In this document: piece by piece, positions 1 through 8,578 of the stretch
How positions within the stretch are numbered: position 1 is the stretch's first letter
Layout of the letters: every line of letters begins with the position of its first letter
Source: Aquidulcibacter paucihalophilus
Lineage (GTDB): Bacteria > Pseudomonadota > Alphaproteobacteria > Caulobacterales > Caulobacteraceae
DNA length: 64,000 nucleotides
Direction: 5' to 3'
Assembly: GCA_030285985.1 (NCBI GenBank)
Contig: CP127384.1
Span: 1,972,501-2,036,500 of the forward strand
The notes under the pieces: model-generated
The model's database searches: none
Seen by the model: the letters and a program-made list of their open reading frames with translations, nothing else
What the model was told of the DNA's origin: nothing
Program-made: the position numbers and the translations under genes

Positions 1-1528
1 GTACGAGCGCCAGCTCTTCTCCAGCCAGCTCTCCGGCGAGCACGAGTTCATGGACGGGGCGCTGGAGTTCGCATGGCGGGGTGCCTATTCGCTGACCGAA
101 CGCAACGCCCCCTATGAGAGCCGCTTCGAGTACGGGGTCGCCGCAGACGGTGCCTTCCTGCACGAGATCGGCGGCAACCGGATCTCCTTCAGCGAACTGG
201 ACGACGACATCGTCTCGGGCGGCGCGGATCTGAGCTACACCATGGCCCTGTCCGACTATCGGGACGCGACCTTCAGCTTCGGCGTCGCCTATTCTGACAA
301 CAACCGGGATGCCGAGCGTCGCGACCTGCAGTTCGTTCCCGCCAGCACCCTGACGGAAGAGCAGCGCCGGTCGCGGGTCGACTACCTCTATTCCGACGTC
401 AACATCGGGCCGGCCGGCCTGATCCTGGCGGAAGTCACCGGCAGCGCCGGCAGTGGCGCGGCCGCCTATTCGGCCCAGCTCGAGGTCGCCGCGGCCTATG
501 TCCAGGTCGATGCCGAGTTCATCCCCCTGGTCCGCACCACCTTCGGTGTGCGCTACGAGGACGGCTACCAGTCCGTGACCACGCGCGATCTGTTCGGCGG
601 TGCCGCGCCTTTCGCACCGACCGAGATCGAGGAGCAGTATTTCCTGCCCTCCTTCACGGCGACCTGGAATTTCGCCGAGGACCAGCAGTTCCGCGTCGGG
701 GCTTCGCAGACCATCGGCCGGCCCCAGTTCCGTGAACTGGCACCGCAATCCTATACGGACCCGGAAACCGATCGCGAGTTCACCGGCAACCCGTTCCTGG
801 TCGACACCGAGATCCTGAACCTCGACGCCCGCTACGAGTGGTTCTTCGCCCGGCAGCAGTATCTGACGGCCGGCGTCTTCTTCAAGGATCTGGACAAGCC
901 GGTCGAGGCGACCATCGTCACCTCGGGCAATGCGCGCCAGCAGTCGTATCTGAACTCGCCCCAGGCGACCGTCTACGGTGCCGAGATCGAAGCCAAGAAA
1001 TACTTCGAATTCCCGGACAGCGGCTCGTCCTTCATCGCCGACAAACGCTGGCTGGTGCAGGCTAACTACACCTGGTCCGACTCCGACGTGAGCGTCGAGG
1101 CCGGCGACATCGTCCGGACCCCGGGCGGCGGCGGGGCCAATGAGGATGCGACCTTCTTCATCGAGGACGGCAGCCGCCTCCAGGGCCAGTCGGAGCACGT
1201 CGCCAACCTGCAGCTCGGTTGGGAAGACGACACCGCACGGTCCCAGGCGACCATCATCGTCAACTATGTCAGCGAGCGCGTCAGCGCCCGCGGCGCCGGC
1301 GGCGCGGGCAACCGCGAACCTGACTACATCCAGGACCCCGGCGTCTTCGTCGATTTCGTCTACCGCAAGGATTTCGAGGCCGGCGGCCGCGAGCTCGGCT
1401 TCGCCCTCGAACTCCGCAATCTGCTCAACACGGATTTCGACGAGTATCAGGAGCTGGGCAACAAGATCCTGATCAACAACTATGAGCTGGGATCCAGCGC
1501 TTCGGTCAGCCTGAGCGCACGCTTCTAG
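1..1528 (+). CDS. TonB-dependent receptor, C-terminal part (5' end outside the window)
   Basis: This is the C-terminal half of an outer-membrane TonB-dependent receptor, which imports a large substrate at the expense of TonB-transmitted energy. The frame is already open at base 2 and reads without a stop to 1528, so the first internal ATG at 50 is not the start. The visible part is beta-barrel-like: alternating short aromatic and polar strands, an ELRNLLNT-type segment near the end, and a terminal SLSARF with the closing phenylalanine typical of barrels inserted by BAM. The plug and TonB box lie upstream, so the substrate cannot be named. A strong hairpin follows the stop. Confidence 0.9.
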   Translation, partial: YERQLFSSQLSGEHEFMDGALEFAWRGAYSLTERNAPYESRFEYGVAADGAFLHEIGGNRISFSELDDDIVSGGADLSYTMALSDYRDATFSFGVAYSDNNRDAERRDLQFVPASTLTEEQRRSRVDYLYSDVNIGPAGLILAEVTGSAGSGAAAYSAQLEVAAAYVQVDAEFIPLVRTTFGVRYEDGYQSVTTRDLFGGAAPFAPTEIEEQYFLPSFTATWNFAEDQQFRVGASQTIGRPQFRELAPQSYTDPETDREFTGNPFLVDTEILNLDARYEWFFARQQYLTAGVFFKDLDKPVEATIVTSGNARQQSYLNSPQATVYGAEIEAKKYFEFPDSGSSFIADKRWLVQANYTWSDSDVSVEAGDIVRTPGGGGANEDATFFIEDGSRLQGQSEHVANLQLGWEDDTARSQATIIVNYVSERVSARGAGGAGNREPDYIQDPGVFVDFVYRKDFEAGGRELGFALELRNLLNTDFDEYQELGNKILINNYELGSSASVSLSARF

Positions 1529-1535
1529 GCCGTCT

Positions 1536-1567
1536 GGGGAGGCGGTCGCCTGACCGCCTCCCCTTCC
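1536..1567 (+). terminator. Hairpin terminator after the TonB-dependent receptor
   Basis: A perfect 12-bp stem (1536-1547 pairing with 1552-1563) with a GCCT loop begins eight bases after the receptor stop. Only two T residues follow, so it is a hairpin with a weak T tract. It separates the receptor from the secretion operon. Confidence 0.7.
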
Positions 1568-1763
1568 GGACGACAAGACAGATTTGCGGCGGTTCATCCG
1601 AACCCCCCGCAACCGTCACAGCAAGTTCGCCGCGCCGTCACGATCCGATGAAGCCCGGACACGGACGATCGGTCTAGGAAGGCCGCGGGCCGTCGGGGTC
1701 CGCTTGAGGCACGCCACAGTGATCGGCGCAGTTCACCGTTTCAGCACACAGGTCCGGGACGCG

Positions 1764-2573
1764 ATGGCGACGCGGCCTGACCGCATGCGCCAGAGCGTCG
1801 AGGTCGTGCTTGCCCTCGCCCTGACGGCGCAGCTGGCCCAGCTCGGCTGGATTGCACTCGGGCCGGCGGCCGCGGCCGGGGCCGCGACCAACCCGACGCC
1901 CGCACCTTTCCAGCCCGCTGACCCGACGGTCTTCCAGCGTTTCGACGCGTTTTTCCGTACGGGTGGTCAGAGCAGTCTTGCGGAGGCGAGTGCGGCGGGG
2001 AACGGGCAGATGCGGTTGTATGGTCTGCGCTCGGACGGCGCGGGCGGGGGTTCGGCGATCATCGGGCTGGCGGATGGGCGTCAGGTTTCGGTGGGCGTGG
2101 GGGAAGAGGTTGAGCCGGGGCTGGTGCTGCGCGGGGTGGGCGCGGATCATGTGACGCTGGCGCGCGGCGGGTCGGTGAGCCGGCTGGTGTTTACGGATCT
2201 GCCGATGGGGGTGGCGCCGGTGCCGCCGCCGCCGCCGGGCCCGCAGACGGTGACGCCTGCGCCGGCGGTGTCGGGCGCGCCGGCGGGGGCTTCGATTGAT
2301 CCGGCGCGGTTGCTGGGCCAGGCGGGGCTGCGGCCGCGGATGCGCGGGGCGCGGCTGGACGGGTTTACGGTGTCGGGCGCGGGCGATGCGGCGGTGCTGC
2401 GGGCGGCGGGGCTGCAGGCCGGGGATGTGATCCTGGCGGTGAACGGCCAGCCGCTGGACAGCCTTGAGCGGATCGCGGCCCTGCGCAGCCAGCTGGCCAA
2501 CAGCGCGGGCGCCGAACTGCGCATCGAGCGCGACGGACAGGTACAGACCTCCACCCTGGGAAGCGGCCAATGA
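1764..2573 (+). CDS. gspC: Type II secretion system protein GspC
   Basis: Bitopic inner-membrane protein that links the inner-membrane platform of the type II secretion system to the GspD secretin. A hydrophobic segment (about residues 11-30) is followed by a periplasmic homology region, a proline-rich linker and a C-terminal PDZ-like domain with the signature LQAGDVILAVNGQPL. The frame is open from 1584, but the ATG at 1764 puts the membrane segment at the usual place; a GTG at 1719 is an alternative. It opens the operon and overlaps gspD by ATGA. The roughly 235 bases upstream hold the receptor terminator and presumably the operon promoter, which I could not identify. Confidence 0.85.
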   Translation: MATRPDRMRQSVEVVLALALTAQLAQLGWIALGPAAAAGAATNPTPAPFQPADPTVFQRFDAFFRTGGQSSLAEASAAGNGQMRLYGLRSDGAGGGSAIIGLADGRQVSVGVGEEVEPGLVLRGVGADHVTLARGGSVSRLVFTDLPMGVAPVPPPPPGPQTVTPAPAVSGAPAGASIDPARLLGQAGLRPRMRGARLDGFTVSGAGDAAVLRAAGLQAGDVILAVNGQPLDSLERIAALRSQLANSAGAELRIERDGQVQTSTLGSGQ

Positions 2574-4639
2574 AGCGATCGAACCTGATCGGCGCCGTGA
2601 TGGCCGCCGTCCTCGCCGTGCAGGGGCCGCTGGCCGCCGGGCCGGCGTGGGCCCAGTCGCAGACCCTGAACGTGCAGGGGGCGGACATCCGCGCCTTCAT
2701 CCAGGACGTGGCGCGCTCGACGGGACGGACCTTCATCGTCGATCCGGGCGTGAGCGGCACGGTGACGGTGTCGAGCGACCGGCCGCTGAGCCGGACCCAG
2801 CTGTTCGAGGTCTTCCTGTCGACGCTGCGGGCCAACGGCCTGGTGGTGACCCCGACGGCCTCGGGGGCCTACCGGATCAGCCCGGCGCAAGGGGCCGCCC
2901 AAGGCCCCGCGACGGTGGGCTCGGAGCGGTTCTCGACCGAGGTGTTCCAGCTGAGGAATATCGATGCGGCGGCGGCGGCGGAGACGATCCGGCCGCTGGT
3001 GGGGGCGCAGGGCCAGGTGCTGGCCAACCCCGGCGCCAACAGCGTGGTGGTGGCCGACTTCGCCGACAACCTGGTCCGCATCCGCGCCCTGATCGGGCGG
3101 ATCGACGTCGACCGGACCGGGTTCGAGGTGGTGACGCTTGAAAACTCCTCGGCGCGCGAGATCGCCGCCGTCCTGCAGACGGTGCTGGCCCCGCCCGGCG
3201 GGCAACCCGGCTCGGGTATGGTCAGCGTGACCCCGGTGGAGAGCTCCAACTCGATCGTGCTGCGCGGTGATCCGGCGGCGCTGGCGCGCATCCTGCCGCT
3301 GATCGGCGACCTGGACCGCCGGGCCGAGAGCGCCGACGACGTCAAGGTGGTGTTCCTGCAGCATGCCGACGCCGAGGCCCTGCTGCCGGTGCTGCAACAG
3401 GTGGTCGGCCAGCCGGTGACGGCGGCCAGTGCCGCTGCCCCGCTCAGCGGGCGAGGCGGCGCGGGCGAGACGGCCGCGGCGGTTGCGCCGGCGAGCGTGC
3501 CGGCGGCGCCGGTGGCGGGACAGAGGGCGGTGATCGCGCGCTTCCCGGGGGCCAATGCGCTGGTCATCTCGGCCTCGGCCGATACGCAGCGGATGCTGGC
3601 CGAGGTGATCCGCCAGCTGGACCAGCGCCGTCAGCAGGTGCTGATCGAGGCGATCGTGGTGGAGCTGTCGGACAATGCGGTGCGCGAGCTGGGGGTGCAG
3701 TGGCTGCTGGCGGGCGAGGACGGCAATCCCGTCGGCCTGACCAACTACTCCGACCGGGCCGCGCCGCTGGTGCCGCTCGCGGGCGGGGCCGGGGCGGGCC
3801 AGCTGGAGGCCGACGACCCCTTGCGCGACCAGCTGCAGACGCTGGCGCTGAACACCCTGCTGGGGGCCAATGGCTTCATCGGCGGGGGCGGCGGGCGGAT
3901 CGGCGACGGCCTGTTCGGCTTCATCATCAATGCGGCCAAGACGGATGCGGGCTCCAACCTGCTGCAGACGCCGTCGCTGATGACGCTGGACAATGAGGAG
4001 GCGACCATACTGGTGGGTCAGGAGGTGCCGATCACGACCGGCGAGACCCTGCTGGACGGCAATGCCAATCCCTTCCGCACGACCCAGCGCCAGGACATCG
4101 GGGTCAAGCTGGTGGTGCGGCCGCAGATCAATGCAGGTGGCTCGATCACCCTGTTCCTGCGTCAGGAGGTGTCCAGCATCAACGGCGTGCTGACCGACAG
4201 CGCCAATGATCTGGTGCTGAACAAGCGCGAGCTGGAGACGACGCTGGTGGTCGACGACGGCGACATCGCGGTCGCCGGCGGCCTGCTGGACCAGAACGAC
4301 CGGCTGTCGGTGGACGGGGTGCCGGGGCTGGCCAGCCTGCCTTACGTCGGCGGCCTGTTCCGCTCGACCAGCCGCCAGCGCGGGCGGACCAATCTGATGG
4401 TGTTCATCCGCCCGACCATCATCCGCAGCCCGGCCGATGCCCAGGCGCTGGCGGCGGACCGCTGGGGCTATATGCGCCAGCAGCAGCTCAGCAATGCGCC
4501 GGGGGTGGAGCCGTCGCTGGACGAGATGCTGCGCGACTATATGCGCACGCAGCCTCCAGCAGCGCCCGACGATACGATCACCGCCCCCGTGGGCGAGGTG
4601 ACCGCCGCGCCGCTGGCTCCGGTCTCTTCAGGCCAGTGA
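2570..4639 (+). CDS. gspD: Type II secretion system secretin GspD
   Basis: Outer-membrane secretin, the gated channel through which folded exoproteins leave the periplasm. The 689-residue product starts with a signal peptide ending near AWAQ, followed by an N0 domain (LNVQGADIRAFIQDVA) and N1-N3 repeats. The N3 domain is interrupted by an Ala/Gly-rich loop at about residues 285-315. The C-terminal secretin domain carries LMTLDNEEATILVGQEVP and VPGLASLPYVGGLFRS, both typical of the family. The start overlaps the gspC stop by ATGA. No pilotin gene (gspS) is seen nearby. The short tail after the secretin domain is Pro/Ala-rich. Confidence 0.96.
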   Translation: MKRSNLIGAVMAAVLAVQGPLAAGPAWAQSQTLNVQGADIRAFIQDVARSTGRTFIVDPGVSGTVTVSSDRPLSRTQLFEVFLSTLRANGLVVTPTASGAYRISPAQGAAQGPATVGSERFSTEVFQLRNIDAAAAAETIRPLVGAQGQVLANPGANSVVVADFADNLVRIRALIGRIDVDRTGFEVVTLENSSAREIAAVLQTVLAPPGGQPGSGMVSVTPVESSNSIVLRGDPAALARILPLIGDLDRRAESADDVKVVFLQHADAEALLPVLQQVVGQPVTAASAAAPLSGRGGAGETAAAVAPASVPAAPVAGQRAVIARFPGANALVISASADTQRMLAEVIRQLDQRRQQVLIEAIVVELSDNAVRELGVQWLLAGEDGNPVGLTNYSDRAAPLVPLAGGAGAGQLEADDPLRDQLQTLALNTLLGANGFIGGGGGRIGDGLFGFIINAAKTDAGSNLLQTPSLMTLDNEEATILVGQEVPITTGETLLDGNANPFRTTQRQDIGVKLVVRPQINAGGSITLFLRQEVSSINGVLTDSANDLVLNKRELETTLVVDDGDIAVAGGLLDQNDRLSVDGVPGLASLPYVGGLFRSTSRQRGRTNLMVFIRPTIIRSPADAQALAADRWGYMRQQQLSNAPGVEPSLDEMLRDYMRTQPPAAPDDTITAPVGEVTAAPLAPVSSGQ

Positions 4640-4646
4640 GGCGGCG

Positions 4647-6191
4647 GTGATCACCCTGATCAATCCGACCCTGCCCTATGGCTTCGCCAAACGGCACGGG
4701 GTGATCCTGCTGGAGGCGGGCGAGGTCTGCGTGGTGGGCCTGCGCGAGGGGGCCGATCCCTCGGCCCTGATCGAGACGCGCCGGGCGCTGGGCCGGCCGC
4801 TGCGGGTCGAGCCGCTGGACCAGGCCAGCTTCGACCGGCGGCTGTCGCAGGTCTATGCGGGCGATCACCTGAGCGCGACGGACGGCGACGACCTGTCGAT
4901 GCCCTCGGGGCTGGAGAGCCTGATCGACGACATCCCGGCCGCGGCCGACCTGCTGGACACGGCCGATGACGCGCCGGTGATCCGGCTGATCAACGGCATC
5001 ATCGCCGAGGCCGTGCGGGCGGGGGCTTCGGACATCCATCTTGAGCCGTTCGAGACGGCGCTGACGGTGCGGATGCGCATCGACGGCGTGCTGCGCGAGA
5101 CCCTGTCGCTGAACCCGCGGATCACGCCGCTGCTGGTGTCGCGGATCAAGGTGATGGCGCGGCTGGACATCGCCGAGAAGCGGGTGCCGCAGGACGGCCG
5201 TATCCCGCTGGCCCTGGGCGGCAAGACGCTGGATGTGCGCGTCTCCACCCTGCCGTCGCGGATGGGCGAGCGGGTGGTGCTGCGCATCCTGGACCGGGAT
5301 CAGGCCGGGCTGACGCTGGACCGGCTGGGCATGGCCCCCGATGCGCTGGACGCCTTCCGCGCGGCGCTGAGGGAGCCCAACGGCATCATCCTGGTCACCG
5401 GCCCGACGGGCTCGGGCAAGACCACCTCCCTCTACGCCGGCCTGTCGCTGCTGAACGACGCCACGCGCAACATCCTGACGGTCGAGGACCCGGTGGAATA
5501 TGCCATCGACGGCGTCGGCCAGACCCAGGTCAATCCCAAGGTCGGCATGACCTTCGCGGCGGGCCTGCGGGCGATCCTGCGTCAGGACCCGGACGTGGTC
5601 ATGGTCGGCGAGATCCGGGACGTGGAGACGGCGCGGATCGCGGTGCAGGCGGCCCTGACCGGCCATCTGGTGCTGTCGACGGTGCACACCAATGATGCGG
5701 CCGGGGCTGTGACCCGGCTGAGGGACATGGGGGTGGAGCCCTTCCTGCTGGCCTCGACCCTGCGGCTGATCGTGGCCCAGCGGCTGGTGCGCCGGCTGTG
5801 TGGCGACTGCCGGCGGCCGGAAGGTGCGGACAAGGCCACCGCGAAACTGGCGGGGGTCAAGGTCGGCCAGACGGTGTGGCGGCCGCAGGGCTGCGGCCAG
5901 TGCGGCCAGACGGGCTATGTGGGACGGGTGGGCCTGTATGAGGTGATCCGGGTCGATGACCGGGTGCGCCGGCTGATCGCCGCCGAGGCCGGCGAGGAGG
6001 CGATCAACGCCGTGGCCTTTGCGGGTGCCGAAACCCTGACCCAGCGCGCGCGGACCCTGGTGCTGGAGGGCGTCACCTCGGTCGAGGAGGCGGTGCGGGT
6101 GACGCGTCAGGAGACCGCCGAGGCGCATGATGAGCCGGGGCTGGCTGTCGCGGTTCCCGCGGTTGCGACCGGGCGTGAGGATGCGGCCTGA
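4647..6191 (+). CDS. gspE: Type II secretion ATPase GspE
   Basis: Cytoplasmic hexameric ATPase that powers pseudopilus assembly. It has an N-terminal GspE domain, a Walker A motif GPTGSGKT at residues 252-259, the T2SS ATPase signature LRQDPDVVMVGEIRD at 311-325, and a four-cysteine metal-binding element (C385, C388, C416, C419) characteristic of GspE/PilB ATPases. The start is a GTG seven bases after the gspD stop. The 514-residue length is normal. The stop shares its last base with the gspF start (TGATG), so the two are probably translationally coupled. Confidence 0.97.
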   Translation: MITLINPTLPYGFAKRHGVILLEAGEVCVVGLREGADPSALIETRRALGRPLRVEPLDQASFDRRLSQVYAGDHLSATDGDDLSMPSGLESLIDDIPAAADLLDTADDAPVIRLINGIIAEAVRAGASDIHLEPFETALTVRMRIDGVLRETLSLNPRITPLLVSRIKVMARLDIAEKRVPQDGRIPLALGGKTLDVRVSTLPSRMGERVVLRILDRDQAGLTLDRLGMAPDALDAFRAALREPNGIILVTGPTGSGKTTSLYAGLSLLNDATRNILTVEDPVEYAIDGVGQTQVNPKVGMTFAAGLRAILRQDPDVVMVGEIRDVETARIAVQAALTGHLVLSTVHTNDAAGAVTRLRDMGVEPFLLASTLRLIVAQRLVRRLCGDCRRPEGADKATAKLAGVKVGQTVWRPQGCGQCGQTGYVGRVGLYEVIRVDDRVRRLIAAEAGEEAINAVAFAGAETLTQRARTLVLEGVTSVEEAVRVTRQETAEAHDEPGLAVAVPAVATGREDAA

Positions 6192-7429
6192 TGGCGGTGT
6201 TCGACTATGTGGCGGTGGACGCGGGCGGGCGCACGGTCAGCGGGACGCTGAGCGCCGATGACGACGCGGCCGCGCGGGCCCTGCTGGCGCGGCGCAGGCT
6301 GATGCCGCTGGAGGTCACGGCGTCGCGCGGGGCGGCCCCGGCGCGGGGGGCGGCCCCGTCGCGGGCCGCCGCTCCGGCACTCAAGGGCCCCGGCAAGCTG
6401 GATTCGCGCACCCTGGCGCTGGTCACGCGCCAGCTGGCCACCCTGGTGACCGTCTCGCCGGTCGAGGAGGCGCTGCGGGCCATTGCCATCCAGGCCGACC
6501 GGCCGGCGGTGCGCGCCGTGCTGGAGGGGGTGCATGGCGGGGTGATGGAGGGCCGGCGGCTGTCGGACGCCATGGCCCTGCAGGGTCAGGCCTTCCCGCC
6601 GCTGTACCGGGCCATGGTGTCGGCGGGCGAGACCTCGGGGGCGCTGGCCCCGATCCTGGAGCGGCTGGCCGAGGGGCTGGAGCGCGACCAGGAGGTGCGG
6701 GGCAAGGTGATCACGGCCCTGGTCTATCCGGCGGTGCTGGCGATCGTGGCCATCGGGGTGGTGATCGCCCTGATGACCTTCGTGGTGCCGCGGGTGGTGG
6801 ACCAGTTCGACAGCATGAACCAGACCCTGCCGCTGCTGACGCGGCTGGTGATCGGCCTGTCGGACGCGATGCGCGACCAGGGCTGGCTGGTGGCGCTGCT
6901 GCTGGCGGCGGCGGCCGTCGGCGGCGTGTTCGCCCTGCGCAATCCGGCCGTGCGGCTGGCGGTCGACACCGTCCTTCTGCGCCTGCCGCTGATCGGGCGG
7001 CTGGCGCGCGACCTGCACGGGGCAAAGATGGCGCGGACCCTGTCGACGATGATCGCGGCGGGGCTGCCGGTGCTGGAGGGGCTGACGATCACGGCGCGGA
7101 CGGTGTCCAACCGCCGCCTGCGGCTGGCCACGGAGCGGATGGCCGAGGCGGTGCGCGAGGGCGGCGGCCTGTCGGCGGCCATGCGCCGGGCCGACGTCTT
7201 CCCGCCCATTCTGGTGACCATGACCGCCTCGGGCGAGGCCGGCGGCCGGCTGGAGCCGATGCTGGAGCGCGCCGCGGAATACCTCGAGCGGGAGTTCTCC
7301 ACCTTCACCGCGGTGATGCTGAGCCTGATCGAGCCGGCCATCATCGTGGTCATGGGCGGGGTGGTCGCCGTGATCATCCTGTCCATCCTGCTGCCCATCC
7401 TGCAGATCAACACCCTGGCCATGGGGTGA
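6191..7429 (+). CDS. gspF: Type II secretion inner-membrane platform protein GspF
   Basis: Polytopic inner-membrane protein that contacts GspE and GspL in the assembly platform. The 412-residue product holds two T2SSF domains, each followed by membrane segments (about residues 170-195, 220-242 and 375-402). The domain repeats show the family pattern G-x-L-S-x-A-(M/L) and ASGE-x-(S/G)-G. An Ala/Arg/Pro-rich stretch at about residues 45-68 sits before the first domain, where members of the family vary. It overlaps gspE by one base and gspG at a GTGA, or lies just before the ATG chosen for gspG. Confidence 0.96.
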   Translation: MAVFDYVAVDAGGRTVSGTLSADDDAAARALLARRRLMPLEVTASRGAAPARGAAPSRAAAPALKGPGKLDSRTLALVTRQLATLVTVSPVEEALRAIAIQADRPAVRAVLEGVHGGVMEGRRLSDAMALQGQAFPPLYRAMVSAGETSGALAPILERLAEGLERDQEVRGKVITALVYPAVLAIVAIGVVIALMTFVVPRVVDQFDSMNQTLPLLTRLVIGLSDAMRDQGWLVALLLAAAAVGGVFALRNPAVRLAVDTVLLRLPLIGRLARDLHGAKMARTLSTMIAAGLPVLEGLTITARTVSNRRLRLATERMAEAVREGGGLSAAMRRADVFPPILVTMTASGEAGGRLEPMLERAAEYLEREFSTFTAVMLSLIEPAIIVVMGGVVAVIILSILLPILQINTLAMG

Positions 7430-7440
7430 AGGGAATGATG

Positions 7441-8013
7441 ATGAACACTTCTCTGGCTCCAGACCTCCGCCACGCAGCCGCACGCATTGTTGCCTGGGCC
7501 GCGGTCACAAGGCTCCGCCTTGTCGACCCGACGCGGCCTGGCGCTTCGCGCATCCCACGCGCTCAAGCAGCGAGCCGCCGCGCGGCGAGCGTTAGCGCCC
7601 CCCACAGGGCCGGCTTCACCCTGGTGGAGCTGATGGTGGTGATCGTGATCATCGGCCTGCTGGCCACTGTGGTGGCGATCAACGTCCTGCCCAGCCAGGA
7701 CCGGGCCATGGTGACCAAGGCCAAGGCCGACATCGCCACCCTGGAACAGGCGATCGAGACCTATCGCCTCGACAACCTCGACTTCCCCGACGACCTGCAG
7801 GCGCTGGTCACCGCCCCGCCGACCCTGGCCAGTCCGGACCGCTACCGTCCGGGCGGCTATGTGCGCCGCCTGCCCGAGGACCCCTGGGGCGAGCCCTATC
7901 TCTACCGCCGCCCGAGCGCCCACGGCGGCCAGTTCGACGTCTACTCCCTGGGCGCCGACCGCAAGGAAGGGGGCGAGGGCAACGATGCCGACCTCGGAAA
8001 CTGGGAGACCTAA
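7441..8013 (+). CDS. gspG: Major pseudopilin GspG with a repeat-encoded leader
   Basis: Major pseudopilin of the type II secretion pseudopilus. The prepilin cleavage motif AG/FTLVELMV is followed by a long hydrophobic helix and the GspG C-terminal region (DPWGEPYLYR, with the SLGADRKEGGEGNDADLG calcium loop). The leader before the cleavage site is about 58 residues, against the usual 6-15, because an inverted copy of a palindromic repeat (7497-7599) is read through in frame. Starts at GTG 7426 and ATG 7435 or 7438 are possible. ATG 7441 was chosen for its spacing from AAGGGA. The leader is rich in Arg and should be removed by the prepilin peptidase, whose gene is not in this window. Confidence 0.93.
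   Translation: MNTSLAPDLRHAAARIVAWAAVTRLRLVDPTRPGASRIPRAQAASRRAASVSAPHRAGFTLVELMVVIVIIGLLATVVAINVLPSQDRAMVTKAKADIATLEQAIETYRLDNLDFPDDLQALVTAPPTLASPDRYRPGGYVRRLPEDPWGEPYLYRRPSAHGGQFDVYSLGADRKEGGEGNDADLGNWET
7497..7599 (-). repeat. Palindromic repeat, copy A, inverted, inside the gspG leader
   Basis: On the minus strand this 103-bp stretch begins GGCGCTAACGCTCGC and ends TTGTGACCGCGGCC, and matches copies B and C over most of its length. It contains the hairpin ACAAGGC-tcc-GCCTTGT (7507-7523). It is translated in the gspG frame, in the orientation opposite to the copies in gspH and gspI, and its GGCGCTAAC end lies eight codons before the cleavage site. Confidence 0.88.
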
Positions 8014-8578
8014 GGGCGCTACCGCTCGCGACGCGGTCGCTCGCTGCTTGAGCGCGGGGCGGGGCGCCAACGCTCGCCGGGCGTGGCATGCGCGAAGCGC
8101 CAGGCCGCGTCGGGTCGACAAGGCGGAGCCTTGTGACCGCGGCCCCCACAAAGAAGGCTTTACGCTGGTGGAGCTGCTGATGGTGGTGGCCATCATGGGG
8201 CTGGCCGCCGGGGCCGTGGTCCTGTCCGTGCCCGATCCGCGGCCGTCGGTGGCCGCCGATGCCGAGCGGTTCGCCGCCCGGCTGAGCCGCGCCCGCGAGG
8301 AGGCCATCCTGACCAACCGTCCGGTCGCGGTCGAGGCGACCGCCGCCGGCTATGTCTTCACCGCGTTCGACGGCGCCGCCTGGTCGGCGCTGGACGAGGG
8401 CCCGTTCGGGCCGGAGACCTGGACGGCGGGCACGAGCGTCACCCCCTCAGCCCCGCCCGCCCGGATCGTGTTCGACCCCACGGGCGTCGCCGACCCCGCG
8501 GCCCTCACCCTGACCCGCGACCGCCACAGCCGCACCATCACCGTCGACGGCGCCGGAGAGGTCACCCTCAATGGCTGA
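7985..8578 (+). CDS. gspH: Minor pseudopilin GspH with a repeat-encoded leader
   Basis: Minor pseudopilin with cleavage motif EG/FTLVELLMVV, a hydrophobic helix and a GspH-type beta domain. The ATG at 7985 lies inside gspG (29-base overlap) and has a GAGGG Shine-Dalgarno five bases upstream. The leader is then 58 residues, nearly all encoded by repeat copy B. The repeat contains no in-frame ATG; an in-frame TTG inside it is the only other start I noticed. The leader is basic and hydrophilic, as prepilin leaders are, but far longer than usual. The end overlaps the gspI start by eight bases. Confidence 0.88.
   Translation: MPTSETGRPKGATARDAVARCLSAGRGANARRAWHARSARPRRVDKAEPCDRGPHKEGFTLVELLMVVAIMGLAAGAVVLSVPDPRPSVAADAERFAARLSRAREEAILTNRPVAVEATAAGYVFTAFDGAAWSALDEGPFGPETWTAGTSVTPSAPPARIVFDPTGVADPAALTLTRDRHSRTITVDGAGEVTLNG
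8015..8144 (+). repeat. Palindromic repeat, copy B, direct, inside the gspH leader
   Basis: 130-bp copy starting GGCGCTACCGCTCGC directly after the gspG stop and ending TTGTGACCGCGGCC. The core hairpin ACAAGGC-gga-GCCTTGT is at 8118-8134, extended by GGTC/GACC with a one-base bulge. A second small hairpin is CGCTC-N7-GAGCG. About 25 bases in the middle (GCGCCAACGCTCGC onward) resemble a partial duplication of the left end. Confidence 0.88.

Noticed and set aside
4578..6128. Long minus-strand frame opposite gspE
   Set aside because: High GC content produces long antisense frames. The product is a His/Arg/Gln-rich composition without any family motif, while the plus strand encodes a full GspE.
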